A stretch of 22,379 bases of DNA, from positions 1-22,379 of the forward strand of contig JAFGRR010000426.1 in NCBI GenBank assembly GCA_016935035.1, given 5' to 3'. This document shows, piece after piece, positions 1 through 7,335 of this stretch. A program made the position numbers and the translations under genes. The stretch comes from Phycisphaerae bacterium. Lineage in GTDB: Bacteria; Planctomycetota; Phycisphaerae; UBA1845; Fen-1342. Positions within the stretch are counted from its first letter, which is position 1; each line of letters starts with the position of its first letter. Below the pieces are notes generated by a model. That model did no database searches. It worked only from the letters and a program-made list of their open reading frames with translations, and had not been told where the DNA came from.

Positions 1-2
1 AG

Positions 3-413
3 ACGCATGAGTTTTCGCGTTCTCTCGCGCAGGCTCTGTGCGTTAACGGCATTACCACCATGGCGTTGAAGGCTTCCACCAACACCCGCACGCCCGATGG
101 CGAAGGGCTCGGGTGGCCCAGCGGACACACTTCGAGTGCGTTCACGGTGGCGGCGGTTGTCAACGAGTATTATGGCCCGTGGGTCGGTGTGCCATCCCTG
201 GCTCTGGCGGGACTCGTCGGCTACCAACGCCTCGACTCGCGCGTACACGATTTCTCCGACGTGGTTTTCGGCGCCGCCCTCGGCTACGTAATCGGTACGT
301 CCATCGCATCCGAAAACAAAACCGCGTTCCCCGAAGTCTTCGGCATGCAGCTAGTCCCCTTCGCCGACCCCGAAACCGGCGCCACCGGCTTCGCTCTAAT
401 GAAAACCTACTGA
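3..413 (+). CDS. PAP2-family phosphatase, 3' part (5' end outside window)
   Basis: This is the C-terminal part of a type 2 phosphatidic acid phosphatase/haloperoxidase-like protein. The reading frame is open to the left edge, so the ATG at 60 is probably internal and the true start lies upstream. Phosphatase motif 2 is visible as PSGHTS. Motif 3 is visible as QR-x5-H-x3-D, in QRLDSRVHDFSD. Motif 1 (normally K-x6-RP) reads K-ASTNTR-TP, so its arginine appears replaced by threonine. Members of this family remove phosphate from lipid or isoprenoid phosphates at the membrane. One hydrophobic segment around WVGVPSLALAGLVGY is visible. The polar tail after the last segment may be an extension. Family assignment is firm, the substrate is unknown, and the odd motif 1 leaves activity uncertain. 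Confidence 0.85.
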   Translation, partial: THEFSRSLAQALCVNGITTMALKASTNTRTPDGEGLGWPSGHTSSAFTVAAVVNEYYGPWVGVPSLALAGLVGYQRLDSRVHDFSDVVFGAALGYVIGTSIASENKTAFPEVFGMQLVPFADPETGATGFALMKTY

Positions 414-433
414 CCCCCGCACCGCCGCCCCAG

Positions 434-489
434 CGTGGCCGACGTAGGACCAACCGGGTAGCGTCGGCCCCCGTGGCCGACGTAGTACC
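434..489. repeat. REP-like palindrome with flanking half-copy
   Basis: An 8-bp perfect inverted repeat, CGTCGGCC (462-469) and GGCCGACG (475-482), has a 5-base loop and is preceded by GGTAG. An almost identical unit occurs in reverse orientation at 19517-19541. An 18-base direct repeat starting CGTGGCCGACGTAG is present at 434-451 and again at 472-489 with one mismatch, so a half-copy sits beside the full palindrome. The position between two convergent gene ends is typical of REP-type elements. Confidence 0.65.
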
Positions 490-529
490 GCCAAACACCT
501 ACCGCGACAGCGTCACCACGCCATGTAGC

Positions 530-548
530 GGCCGATGTCTCGTCGGCC
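530..548. repeat. Small palindrome, REP-like
   Basis: GGCCGA (530-535) and TCGGCC (543-548) form a 6-bp stem with a 7-base loop. It shares the GTAG lead-in and the GGCCGA core with the palindrome at 457-482, and may be a diverged member of the same family. Confidence 0.45.
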
Positions 549-574
549 GTCTTCGTCGTTATCCGCGACAAACA

Positions 575-600
575 AACGGCCGCCACGGGGGGCGGCCGTT
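575..600 (-). terminator. Intrinsic terminator downstream of the symporter gene
   Basis: A perfect 10-bp stem, AACGGCCGCC (575-584) and GGCGGCCGTT (591-600), has a 6-base loop. On the minus strand it is followed by TTGTTTGT. It lies 22 bp after the stop of the minus-strand symporter gene. The U-rich tail is present only in that direction. Confidence 0.7.
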
Positions 601-622
601 CGTGTGATCGCTTCACTGCGTC

Positions 623-2476
623 CTACCGGAAGATGACGTACAGCGCCACGGTCGCGATGCAGATCAGGGTGCCGTAGACGTATGACGACGTTGGTACTCT
701 CACGTCGATCTTTGATGTCGGGTACGTCACCGGCTCTGAACGCGGGGACCTCACTGTGATCACCACCATGACCAATGCCAGAATGATGAACACGATTGCC
801 ATGTGGTGTAAGAACGCCATCGCGCAGAAGCTGTAAACCGTCGCCGCCAGGCCGGTTACTGCTTCGGTGGCGCCACTGGCCGCGGTGGTTGCCGCACCGC
901 CGGCGGAGTCCTCGGCGATCTGGCGCACGACCTGTTTGCTGCCATCCGCGAGTGTCTTCATGTCAAAGCCGTAGACGCCTTCCATGATCCACTTCGGAAA
1001 GCGCGAGCAGGCGTAGAGTATGGGGCCGAGGATCAGGGCCGCGCGACCGGCCAGGGCCGGCGCCTTCGGCAGCAGCAGCCCGATCAGGAACGCCGCCACA
1101 ATGCCCGGTGAGATGAAACCCCAGATCTCCTGAATGTAGTTGAAAACACCCGCAAAGCTGCCCGGCAGCGGGGCGATGATGCACGCGAACAGCGCGATCA
1201 CGCCCGTCGCGATTCGCCCGACGTAGACCTGTTGCCGGGCTGTGGCCTTCGGCCGCAGATGCCGCTTGTAGATATCAACTGTGAAGATCGTCGAGGCTGA
1301 GTTGATGCCGGAGTTGAATGTGCTCATCACCGCACCGGCCAACGCCGCCAGCATCACGCCGCGCAGCATCGGCGGCATGATCTTCGATATCAGGGTCGGG
1401 TACGCGAGTTCGCCGGCCTTGTCCATGTTGCCGCCCGCGAGCTTGAGAATCTCATCGCCGAAGGCCTCGAAGGCGATGATGCCGGGAATGACGATGATGA
1501 ACGGAATCAGCAGCTTGAAGATGCAGGCCAGAAAGATGCCGCGTTGTCCCTCGGCCAGGCTCTTGGCACCGAGTGTGCGTTGCGTGATGAACTGGTTGAG
1601 CCCCCAGTAGAACAGGTTCGGAATCCACAATCCGCCGACGAAGACCGCCAGCCACGGTACTTCCGGATCGTTCCACGGCCGAATGACGCTCAGCCGGTTG
1701 ATGGTCGCGCCGGTGTCGGGGTCGGTGGTGATGGCGTTTTCGCGCAGCGTACGCCAGCCTTCGAGCAGACTGCCGCCGATGACGCCGCCACCATCGGCGA
1801 CATTGCCGCCACCGATGAGTCTCAGCCCCAATACGACGCAGATTCCGCCACCCAGCAACAATGCGCCGCCTTGCAGCAGGTCTGACCAGACGACCGCTTT
1901 CAGACCGCCATAGACCGTGTATATCGCGGCGACGATGCCGATGACCCACGCGCCGCCGACGGTGGCCCAGAAGACGGCGTCCTCATGTGACATCCCGTAG
2001 CGATTGACAAGCATCTCGGGAAAGCCGAAGACGCCGTTGAGCCCCTGGGCACCGCTGTAAAGCACGGTGGCGAGCAGGGCGACGACGTACAGGGCCATGA
2101 GGTAGGTGGCCATGATGGTGCGGGTGGCGCGGTCGTAGCGGTACTCAAGGAACTCCGGCATGGTGTAGATGCCGACCTTGAGAAACTTCGGCAGCAGCCA
2201 CCAGGCGACAATAACCAGCGTGATGGCACTCATCCACTCATAGCTGGCGATCGCGAGTCCGACCTTAGTGAATGCCCGGCCGGCCTGGCCGACGAAGTGC
2301 TCGGTCGAGATGTTCGACGCGATCAGCGAAAACCCGATCAGCCACCACGTCAGCCGCCGCCCAGCCAGGAAGTAATCCTCCTCGCTGTCCTCCTTCCGCG
2401 ATGCATACAACGAAACCCCCACGACAGCGGCGATGAAGCCGACGAACGTGATGATGTCAAACGCAAACAGTTGCAT
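623..2476 (-). CDS. Sodium/solute symporter, SLC5/SSS family
   Basis: A 617-residue polytopic membrane protein, probably a Na+-coupled importer of sugars or similar solutes. Hallmarks are SLIASNISTEHFVGQAG in an early helix, IYTVYGGLKAVVWSDLLQ mid-protein, and STFNSGINSASTIFTVDIYKR, which matches the sodium-site helix region of the SSS family. Around 13-14 hydrophobic segments can be counted. The frame is open a further 77 codons upstream. The start at 2476 is preferred because AGGAG (plus-strand 2485-2489) lies 8 bases before it, and because the protein then begins directly with the first membrane helix. The C-terminus is also hydrophobic (VYGTLICIATVALYVIF). The substrate cannot be read from sequence. 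The gene is monocistronic, with a terminator downstream. Confidence 0.9.
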   Translation of the reverse strand: MQLFAFDIITFVGFIAAVVGVSLYASRKEDSEEDYFLAGRRLTWWLIGFSLIASNISTEHFVGQAGRAFTKVGLAIASYEWMSAITLVIVAWWLLPKFLKVGIYTMPEFLEYRYDRATRTIMATYLMALYVVALLATVLYSGAQGLNGVFGFPEMLVNRYGMSHEDAVFWATVGGAWVIGIVAAIYTVYGGLKAVVWSDLLQGGALLLGGGICVVLGLRLIGGGNVADGGGVIGGSLLEGWRTLRENAITTDPDTGATINRLSVIRPWNDPEVPWLAVFVGGLWIPNLFYWGLNQFITQRTLGAKSLAEGQRGIFLACIFKLLIPFIIVIPGIIAFEAFGDEILKLAGGNMDKAGELAYPTLISKIMPPMLRGVMLAALAGAVMSTFNSGINSASTIFTVDIYKRHLRPKATARQQVYVGRIATGVIALFACIIAPLPGSFAGVFNYIQEIWGFISPGIVAAFLIGLLLPKAPALAGRAALILGPILYACSRFPKWIMEGVYGFDMKTLADGSKQVVRQIAEDSAGGAATTAASGATEAVTGLAATVYSFCAMAFLHHMAIVFIILALVMVVITVRSPRSEPVTYPTSKIDVRVPTSSYVYGTLICIATVALYVIFR

Positions 2477-2861
2477 GGCATGGTCTCCTGGCGGTTCGGC
2501 GCCACTGTGCCACGCGTTTCGACGGGACGCAGCGCCCGTTCTCGCTCCCAGTGGGCCGGAATCAGCGGCGACAAACGTACTCGATTGGGACGGAATCGTC
2601 GATAGCACGTCCGCACCGGCCGAGAAAGCGCAGGGATTGCCGGATCGGCATGATTGGGCAGGATCATTGCATAGTCTGGCCAATACACCCAAAGCTGTGG
2701 CCGCCACGCTCCGATAAAGGTGAGGTGACAGCGGTTTGCGTGTGCCGATGGAACCAGCGGCGTTGTGGCCACCGGACTGTCTTTGCCACGGCCCGTGAAA
2801 TGAGCGTTGGCATCGCCGACGTCAGTCGCGTCAAATCGGTCGAATCACAGGAGAAAACGTA
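2477..2861. other. Divergent intergenic region, 385 bp
   Basis: This gap lies between the start codons of the symporter (-) and the small secreted protein (+), so it must hold promoters for both. I see no convincing -35/-10 pair on either strand. Open frames across it are antisense or upstream extensions without supporting features. AGGAG lies just before the small gene at 2850-2854. Confidence 0.5.
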
Positions 2862-3044
2862 ATGATCCATCGTAATGGACGCCTTGCGCGCGTAATGAAG
2901 CTGTTCGTCGTCGGTGCGTTCACGATGACCTACACCGGCACGTGCCTGCCAGAGAATTTCTGGGCTGACTTCGCGGGCAACACGGTGCAACTGATGTCTG
3001 ACACCGTCGTTGAGAGTTTTCTCGCGGCCCTGCTCGGCGCCTAG
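2862..3044 (+). CDS. Small secreted or lipoprotein-like protein, 60 aa
   Basis: This short gene begins at an ATG with AGGAG about 7 bases upstream. The product has a basic N-terminus (MIHRNGRLARVMK) and a hydrophobic stretch (LFVVGAFTMTY), followed by TGTCLPENFW with a single cysteine at residue 28. The layout resembles an exported lipoprotein, but T-G-T-C is not a canonical lipobox, so a simple signal peptide or a membrane anchor is also possible. The rest (ADFAGNTVQLMSDTVVESFLAALLGA) is a mildly amphipathic helix. It lies 97 bp upstream of the barrel gene on the same strand and may be co-transcribed with it. I believe small proteins with a CLPENF-like motif occur in other Planctomycetes, but this was not tested. 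No function can be assigned. Confidence 0.6.
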   Translation: MIHRNGRLARVMKLFVVGAFTMTYTGTCLPENFWADFAGNTVQLMSDTVVESFLAALLGA

Positions 3045-3058
3045 CGCACCGGCAGTGG

Positions 3059-3080
3059 CTGGCACGCCGGTCCGTGCCAG
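3059..3080 (+). promoter_or_regulatory. Perfect hairpin 1 in the gap between small gene and barrel gene
   Basis: CTGGCACG (3059-3066) and CGTGCCAG (3073-3080) form a perfect 8-bp stem with a 6-base loop, 14 bp after the small gene's stop. No U-tract follows, so it is not a classic intrinsic terminator. It could be an mRNA 3' stabiliser or an attenuator arm. Confidence 0.5.
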
Positions 3081-3094
3081 CGACACATGATCGT

Positions 3095-3122
3095 CGGCGT
3101 TCGCGGTACCTCGCGAACGCCG
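3095..3122 (+). promoter_or_regulatory. Perfect hairpin 2 just upstream of the barrel gene RBS
   Basis: CGGCGTTCGCG (3095-3105) and CGCGAACGCCG (3112-3122) form a perfect 11-bp stem with a 6-base loop. It ends 6 bases before the AAGGAG ribosome site at 3129-3134. Its position suggests a role in mRNA stability or translation of the barrel gene. It also argues against the alternative upstream start at 3087, which would make the hairpin coding. Confidence 0.55.
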
Positions 3123-3128
3123 GGCTCG

Positions 3129-3134
3129 AAGGAG
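3129..3134 (+). promoter_or_regulatory. Ribosome binding site deciding the barrel gene start
   Basis: AAGGAG lies 6 bases before the ATG at 3141. It selects this start over the in-frame ATG at 3087, which has no such site. Confidence 0.65.
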
Positions 3135-3140
3135 TGTGGC

Positions 3141-4142
3141 ATGCGGATGATGACCTGCACATGGATGCGCGCGCTGTTGGTGCTAGCAGTTCCGTTGGCC
3201 GCAGCCGCGCAGGTACCCGGTGAGAACGCCGGGGCCGAGGCCCCAGACGCGTCCAATACCGAGGTCGGCGACTCATTGGTCGCCGATGAGACGGCGCCGG
3301 CGGCTGACGCGCGGACGGACTCGCTGCTGGATTCGTTCAGCTTCGACATCACCTACTACTTGTACTCGGATTACGTGTTTCGCGGCATGAACTTCTCGGA
3401 GTACGCAACGGAGAGGGGTGAGGCGCTCAACCACCAGATGACGACGACGCTGGGTGTCGACTGCGCGCAGTTGTTCGGCGGCGAGGAGGGTAAGTGGGGC
3501 ACATTCGCCTTCGACACCTTCTGGGAATGGTACGAGGACCAACGCGACCTGGACCCGGCTAGCCCAAACGCGCTTCAGGAAGTTGACTGGACCTTCAGTT
3601 ACTCGTACGAAGTCGCGCCGATCGCGACGACCGCGACCGCCGGTCTGTCCCTGTACACGTTTCCGTCGACCAATGGCGCGACCACGGAGGAGTGGTTCGT
3701 CAGCCTCGAACACAACGATGCCTGGATGTGGAAGTGGCTGTTCCCGGAAAACGAAGACGGCGTCTTCAATCCATCGATCCTGTACGCCCAGGATATTGAC
3801 GAGGCGGCTGGCGGGGCCTGGATCGAGTTCGGCCTATCCCACGACTTCGTCCTGTTCGAGGATCTGACGCTGACGCCGCTGATCACGTTCGCGTTTGATC
3901 GTCGGTATATCGGACGGACGCTCGGAGATCCGGAACTTGAGGACGTTGGGCTGGCGTACACGCAATACGGCCTGGAGGTTGGATACGACGTTTCTAGCGG
4001 TCTGAAGATCCCGGAAGAGTATGGTGGGATTACTCTACAGGGATTTATCTATTTTAATAACACGCGAGACCGATACAACATCAACGATAGCAATGTCGAG
4101 AATATCGTGTTTGGGGGAATGTCACTAGGGTGGTCGTTTTAG
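3141..4142 (+). CDS. Putative outer-membrane beta-barrel protein
   Basis: A 333-residue exported protein. A signal peptide is clear (MRMMTCTWMRALLVLAVPLAAAAQ), followed by an acidic Ala-rich linker (about residues 22-55). The rest is a beta-rich domain with alternating aromatic and polar strands. It begins with FDITYYLYSDYVFRGMNFSE and ends with the terminal phenylalanine of FGGMSLGWSF, as expected for a barrel recognised by the BAM machinery. The YSDYVFRG segment resembles the opening strand of several uncharacterised bacterial barrel families. No pore or enzyme function can be assigned. The gene follows the small CLPEN protein, with two hairpins in the gap. The last ~130 bp are noticeably AT-richer than the rest. 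A weak hairpin lies after the stop. Confidence 0.75.
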   Translation: MRMMTCTWMRALLVLAVPLAAAAQVPGENAGAEAPDASNTEVGDSLVADETAPAADARTDSLLDSFSFDITYYLYSDYVFRGMNFSEYATERGEALNHQMTTTLGVDCAQLFGGEEGKWGTFAFDTFWEWYEDQRDLDPASPNALQEVDWTFSYSYEVAPIATTATAGLSLYTFPSTNGATTEEWFVSLEHNDAWMWKWLFPENEDGVFNPSILYAQDIDEAAGGAWIEFGLSHDFVLFEDLTLTPLITFAFDRRYIGRTLGDPELEDVGLAYTQYGLEVGYDVSSGLKIPEEYGGITLQGFIYFNNTRDRYNINDSNVENIVFGGMSLGWSF

Positions 4143-4163
4143 CAGTTGCGCGCGTCCAGCCCC

Positions 4164-4190
4164 GGTGGTCACGGATGTAACCGGACCACC
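4164..4190 (+). terminator. Possible weak terminator after the barrel gene
   Basis: GGTGGTC (4164-4170) and GACCACC (4184-4190) form a 7-bp stem with a 13-base loop. It lies 21 bp after the barrel stop codon and is followed by TTCGGCATGTCT, which is only slightly T-rich. It lies before the chemoreceptor ribosome site, so it could separate the two genes. Confidence 0.35.
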
Positions 4191-4235
4191 TTCGGCATGT
4201 CTAACTGTGCGCGCGCATCGTGGAGGTCGCGATTC

Positions 4236-7067
4236 ATGACGCTCGGTACCAAACTTGTCACATCGTTCCTGGCATGTGGCGTGATCCCGCTCGGGATTGT
4301 GGCCTACATGAGCTACCGCACAGCCGACAACGGCATGGACACCGTTACCCAGCACGGGACCGACGGTCTGGAGCAGGGCGCCTACAACCAGTTGACGGCG
4401 CTGCGCGACGTCAAGAAGCAGCAGATCGAGAAGTATTTCGGCGAGCGTGAGGGTGACCTCAACGTCCTGGTTGAAAACGTGAAGTCGCTGCGTGCCAACG
4501 CGTTCGACAAGCTCGCCACGGTGCAGGAGTTGAAGAAGGCGCAGATCGAAGCCTACTTCACAAAAGTGCGGGAAGACATAGCCACGCTCGCGCATAGCGC
4601 TGACATCCGTGACGCTTTCGTCGATCTGAAGGCCTATCATGACGAGATGGAAACAGGAGCGGAAGAACCCTATGACGTTTCCACCGATCATTACAAGGCG
4701 ATCTGGGAACAGCACAAGGACTTTCTCAATAAGTACGTGGAAACATACGGGTATTACGATCTGTTCCTGATCTGTGCCGCTCACGGGCATGTGATGTACA
4801 GCACCGCCCAGGAGGCTGATCTCGGCGAGAACCTTGGGTACGGGCAGTTCAAGGACTCCGGGCTGGCGCATGTCTGGCGGCACGCCCTGGAATCCGACGG
4901 CGTTGCCTTCGACGACTTTGAGCCCTACGCGCCATCTAACGGCAAACAGGCCGCATTCGTCGGCGCGCCGATCAAGGATGAAGACGGGAAGACGATCGCC
5001 GTCGTCGCGCTTCAGATCCCCACTGATCGGACCAATGCGATTGTCCAACGCCGTGACGGCATGGGCAAGACCGGCGAGACCTACATGGTCGGCGTCGAGG
5101 ACGGTAAGACGGGCTTTCGAAGTGACATGCTGACGATGGGTGACGGCAAGTACGTCATCGGGGCCGAGATTCACACGCCCTACATCGACCGCATTGTCGA
5201 GCAGGGCGGCGCTTTCAAGGCCGTGTACACCGACAGTGTCGGCAAGCCGGTGATGGTGACCGCCAGCGAACTCAAGATCGGTGGTTTGAAGTGGTCCATG
5301 ATCACCAAGATGGACATGGAAGAGGCCATCGTGCTGGTCGCGGAGGGCGAGACCGAGGATTTCCTGGCCAAGTACAACAACATGTACGGCTACTATGACC
5401 TCTTCCTGTTCAACTCGGCGGGCTATTGCTTCTACACGGTCTGCCATGAGCCCGACTACCAGACGAATATGGCCACTGGGAAATTCGCCGACTCCAACTT
5501 CGGCGAGTTGATTCGCAATGTGCTCAAGACGAAAGAAAGCGGATTCGCGGACTTCAAACCGTACGCGCCCAGCAACGGCGCGCCGGCCGCCTTCATCGCG
5601 CGGCCCATGCTGAACAACGGCGACGTCGAGTTGATCGTTGCCCTGCAGCTTCCACTGGAGGGCGTCAACAGCATCATGGCGGTGCGCACCGGTATGGGCG
5701 AAACGGGTGAGACGTACCTCGTCGGTCCCGACAACCTGATGCGATCCGATTCTTATCTCGACCCCAAGAACCACACCGTGGTCGCGTCGTTCGCGAATCC
5801 CTCCGCCGGCTCGGTTCGCACGGACGCGGCGGCGGCGGCCCTCAAGGGTGAGACTGATGCCCGGATAATCGCGGACTACAACGGTAACCCGGTGCTGAGC
5901 GCTTATACGCCGGTCGACGTATTCGGCCAGCGCTGGGCCCTGCTGGCCGAGATGGACGAGAGCGAAGCCCTAGCCGTTGTCCGCGACATGCAAGGCACCG
6001 GCGCGGCTGCCGGAACAACCCTGTTGATGTGGGTGGGCAGCTTGGGCGTGATCGCGGCCGTGCTGGTGACCATCATCGGTTGGCTGATTGCGCGCTCGAT
6101 TAGTCGCCCGATCAACCGCGTGATAACCGGTCTCGTGGACGGCGCCGACCAGGTGACCGACGCGGCGGCGCAAGTGTCATCCGCCTCGCAGAGCCTCGCC
6201 GAGGGCGCCAGTGAGCAGGCCTCATCACTGGAGGAGACGTCGAGCGCGCTGGAGGAGATGTCCTCGATGACCCAGGCGAATGCCGAGAATGCGCGCAAGG
6301 CCAACGAGTTGGCCACCCAGGCCCAGACCAACGCCAGCCAAGGCGACCAGACCATGGGGCAGCTCAACACCGCCATGGCCGCCATCAACGACTCCTCGAA
6401 CCAGATCAGCAAGATCATCAAGGTCATCGAGGAGATCGCGTTCCAGACGAATCTGCTGGCACTAAACGCGGCGGTTGAGGCTGCCCGTGCCGGCGAGCAT
6501 GGCAAGGGCTTCGCCGTCGTCGCTGATGAGGTTCGTAATCTCGCCATGCGTGCCGCCGAGGCGGCTCGCGAGACCACCGGCCTAATCGAGAGTTCCGTCG
6601 CAAGTGCGAAGGACGGTTCCGGCGTGGCTCAAAGCGCGGCCCATGCGCTCCAGGCGATCGTCACGGATGTCACAAAGGTGACGGACCTCGTCGGCGGCAT
6701 CGCCCAGGCGAGCCAGGAACAGGCCCAAGGCGTCGATCAGGTCAATGTTGCCGTCTCGCAGATTGACAAGGTTACCCAGCAGAACGCGGCCAACGCCGAG
6801 GAGTCAGCCTCGGCCGCCGAGCAGTTGAGTGCCCAAGCCGCCACGGTCAAGTCAATGGTGGCCGAACTGGCCGCCGTGATCGGCGGTCAAAGCACGGGCA
6901 GCACGGCACGGCCGTCTGTCGTTGCGGCAAAGGGACACCCATCCGCCGGATCACGCTGGCAGAAAGGGGCCAAGAAGGCGAAGGGCCCGGCAAGTGCGAC
7001 AGACGCGGCCAACGGCCAGGACGCCGGGGCTGCCCAGGATACCTCCAAAGACGCGTGGGATTTCTGA
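4236..7067 (+). CDS. Methyl-accepting chemotaxis protein with duplicated sensor module
   Basis: A transmembrane chemoreceptor of 943 residues. The start at 4236 is chosen because GGAGG (4222-4226) lies 9 bases upstream and TM1 (about 7-27) follows at once; an upstream in-frame ATG at 4146 lacks this. The extracytoplasmic part (about 28-593) contains two helical copies of a KK-x-QIE-x-YF motif. It then has two similar sensor modules starting at about 166 and 378, sharing YGYYDLFL, F-x-PYAPSNG, AAF, VALQ-P and GMG-TGETY-VG. TM2 lies at about 595-617, followed by HAMP. The cytoplasmic coiled coil carries the highly conserved tip IEEIAFQTNLLALNAAVEAA (about 731-750) and GKGFAVVADEVRNLA, which bind CheW and CheA. 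The C-terminus is Lys/Ala-rich and ends in DAWDF. It signals to a CheA/CheW system encoded elsewhere. The ligand is unknown. Confidence 0.93.
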   Translation: MTLGTKLVTSFLACGVIPLGIVAYMSYRTADNGMDTVTQHGTDGLEQGAYNQLTALRDVKKQQIEKYFGEREGDLNVLVENVKSLRANAFDKLATVQELKKAQIEAYFTKVREDIATLAHSADIRDAFVDLKAYHDEMETGAEEPYDVSTDHYKAIWEQHKDFLNKYVETYGYYDLFLICAAHGHVMYSTAQEADLGENLGYGQFKDSGLAHVWRHALESDGVAFDDFEPYAPSNGKQAAFVGAPIKDEDGKTIAVVALQIPTDRTNAIVQRRDGMGKTGETYMVGVEDGKTGFRSDMLTMGDGKYVIGAEIHTPYIDRIVEQGGAFKAVYTDSVGKPVMVTASELKIGGLKWSMITKMDMEEAIVLVAEGETEDFLAKYNNMYGYYDLFLFNSAGYCFYTVCHEPDYQTNMATGKFADSNFGELIRNVLKTKESGFADFKPYAPSNGAPAAFIARPMLNNGDVELIVALQLPLEGVNSIMAVRTGMGETGETYLVGPDNLMRSDSYLDPKNHTVVASFANPSAGSVRTDAAAAALKGETDARIIADYNGNPVLSAYTPVDVFGQRWALLAEMDESEALAVVRDMQGTGAAAGTTLLMWVGSLGVIAAVLVTIIGWLIARSISRPINRVITGLVDGADQVTDAAAQVSSASQSLAEGASEQASSLEETSSALEEMSSMTQANAENARKANELATQAQTNASQGDQTMGQLNTAMAAINDSSNQISKIIKVIEEIAFQTNLLALNAAVEAARAGEHGKGFAVVADEVRNLAMRAAEAARETTGLIESSVASAKDGSGVAQSAAHALQAIVTDVTKVTDLVGGIAQASQEQAQGVDQVNVAVSQIDKVTQQNAANAEESASAAEQLSAQAATVKSMVAELAAVIGGQSTGSTARPSVVAAKGHPSAGSRWQKGAKKAKGPASATDAANGQDAGAAQDTSKDAWDF

Positions 7068-7105
7068 GCCGCTTTCCCCGCGTGATAGCTTCAACTGAGA
7101 GTGTG

Positions 7106-7144
7106 AGCGGGCGTTGCCGCCAAAGGCCGCGCCCGCTCTTCTTT
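7106..7144 (+). terminator. Intrinsic terminator of the chemoreceptor gene
   Basis: AGCGGGCG (7106-7113) and CGCCCGCT (7130-7137) form an 8-bp GC-rich stem. It has an inner GCC/GGC pairing and is followed by CTTCTTT. It lies 38 bp downstream of the chemoreceptor stop. Confidence 0.7.
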
Positions 7145-7335
7145 GCGCGCGAACGTTGTGCCGAGCGTTGGCTCTCGGTGTGTCACCAGGCTTGGCCACT
7201 GGACGAACGCCGGTCCGCACCCCGTGGGGGCACCAGCCGTTGTGACGGTGTGCCGGCCCTGCTATGCTGACTTCCCGGGTGTTGTTCCGAATGGGCTTCG
7301 TCAACTCAAGTGCGATTGCGCGGGAGGTCACGGTC

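Noticed and set aside
4125..5774. 549-codon minus-strand open frame opposite the chemoreceptor
   Set aside because: It is a long antisense frame caused by high GC at third positions. The plus strand encodes an unmistakable chemoreceptor there.
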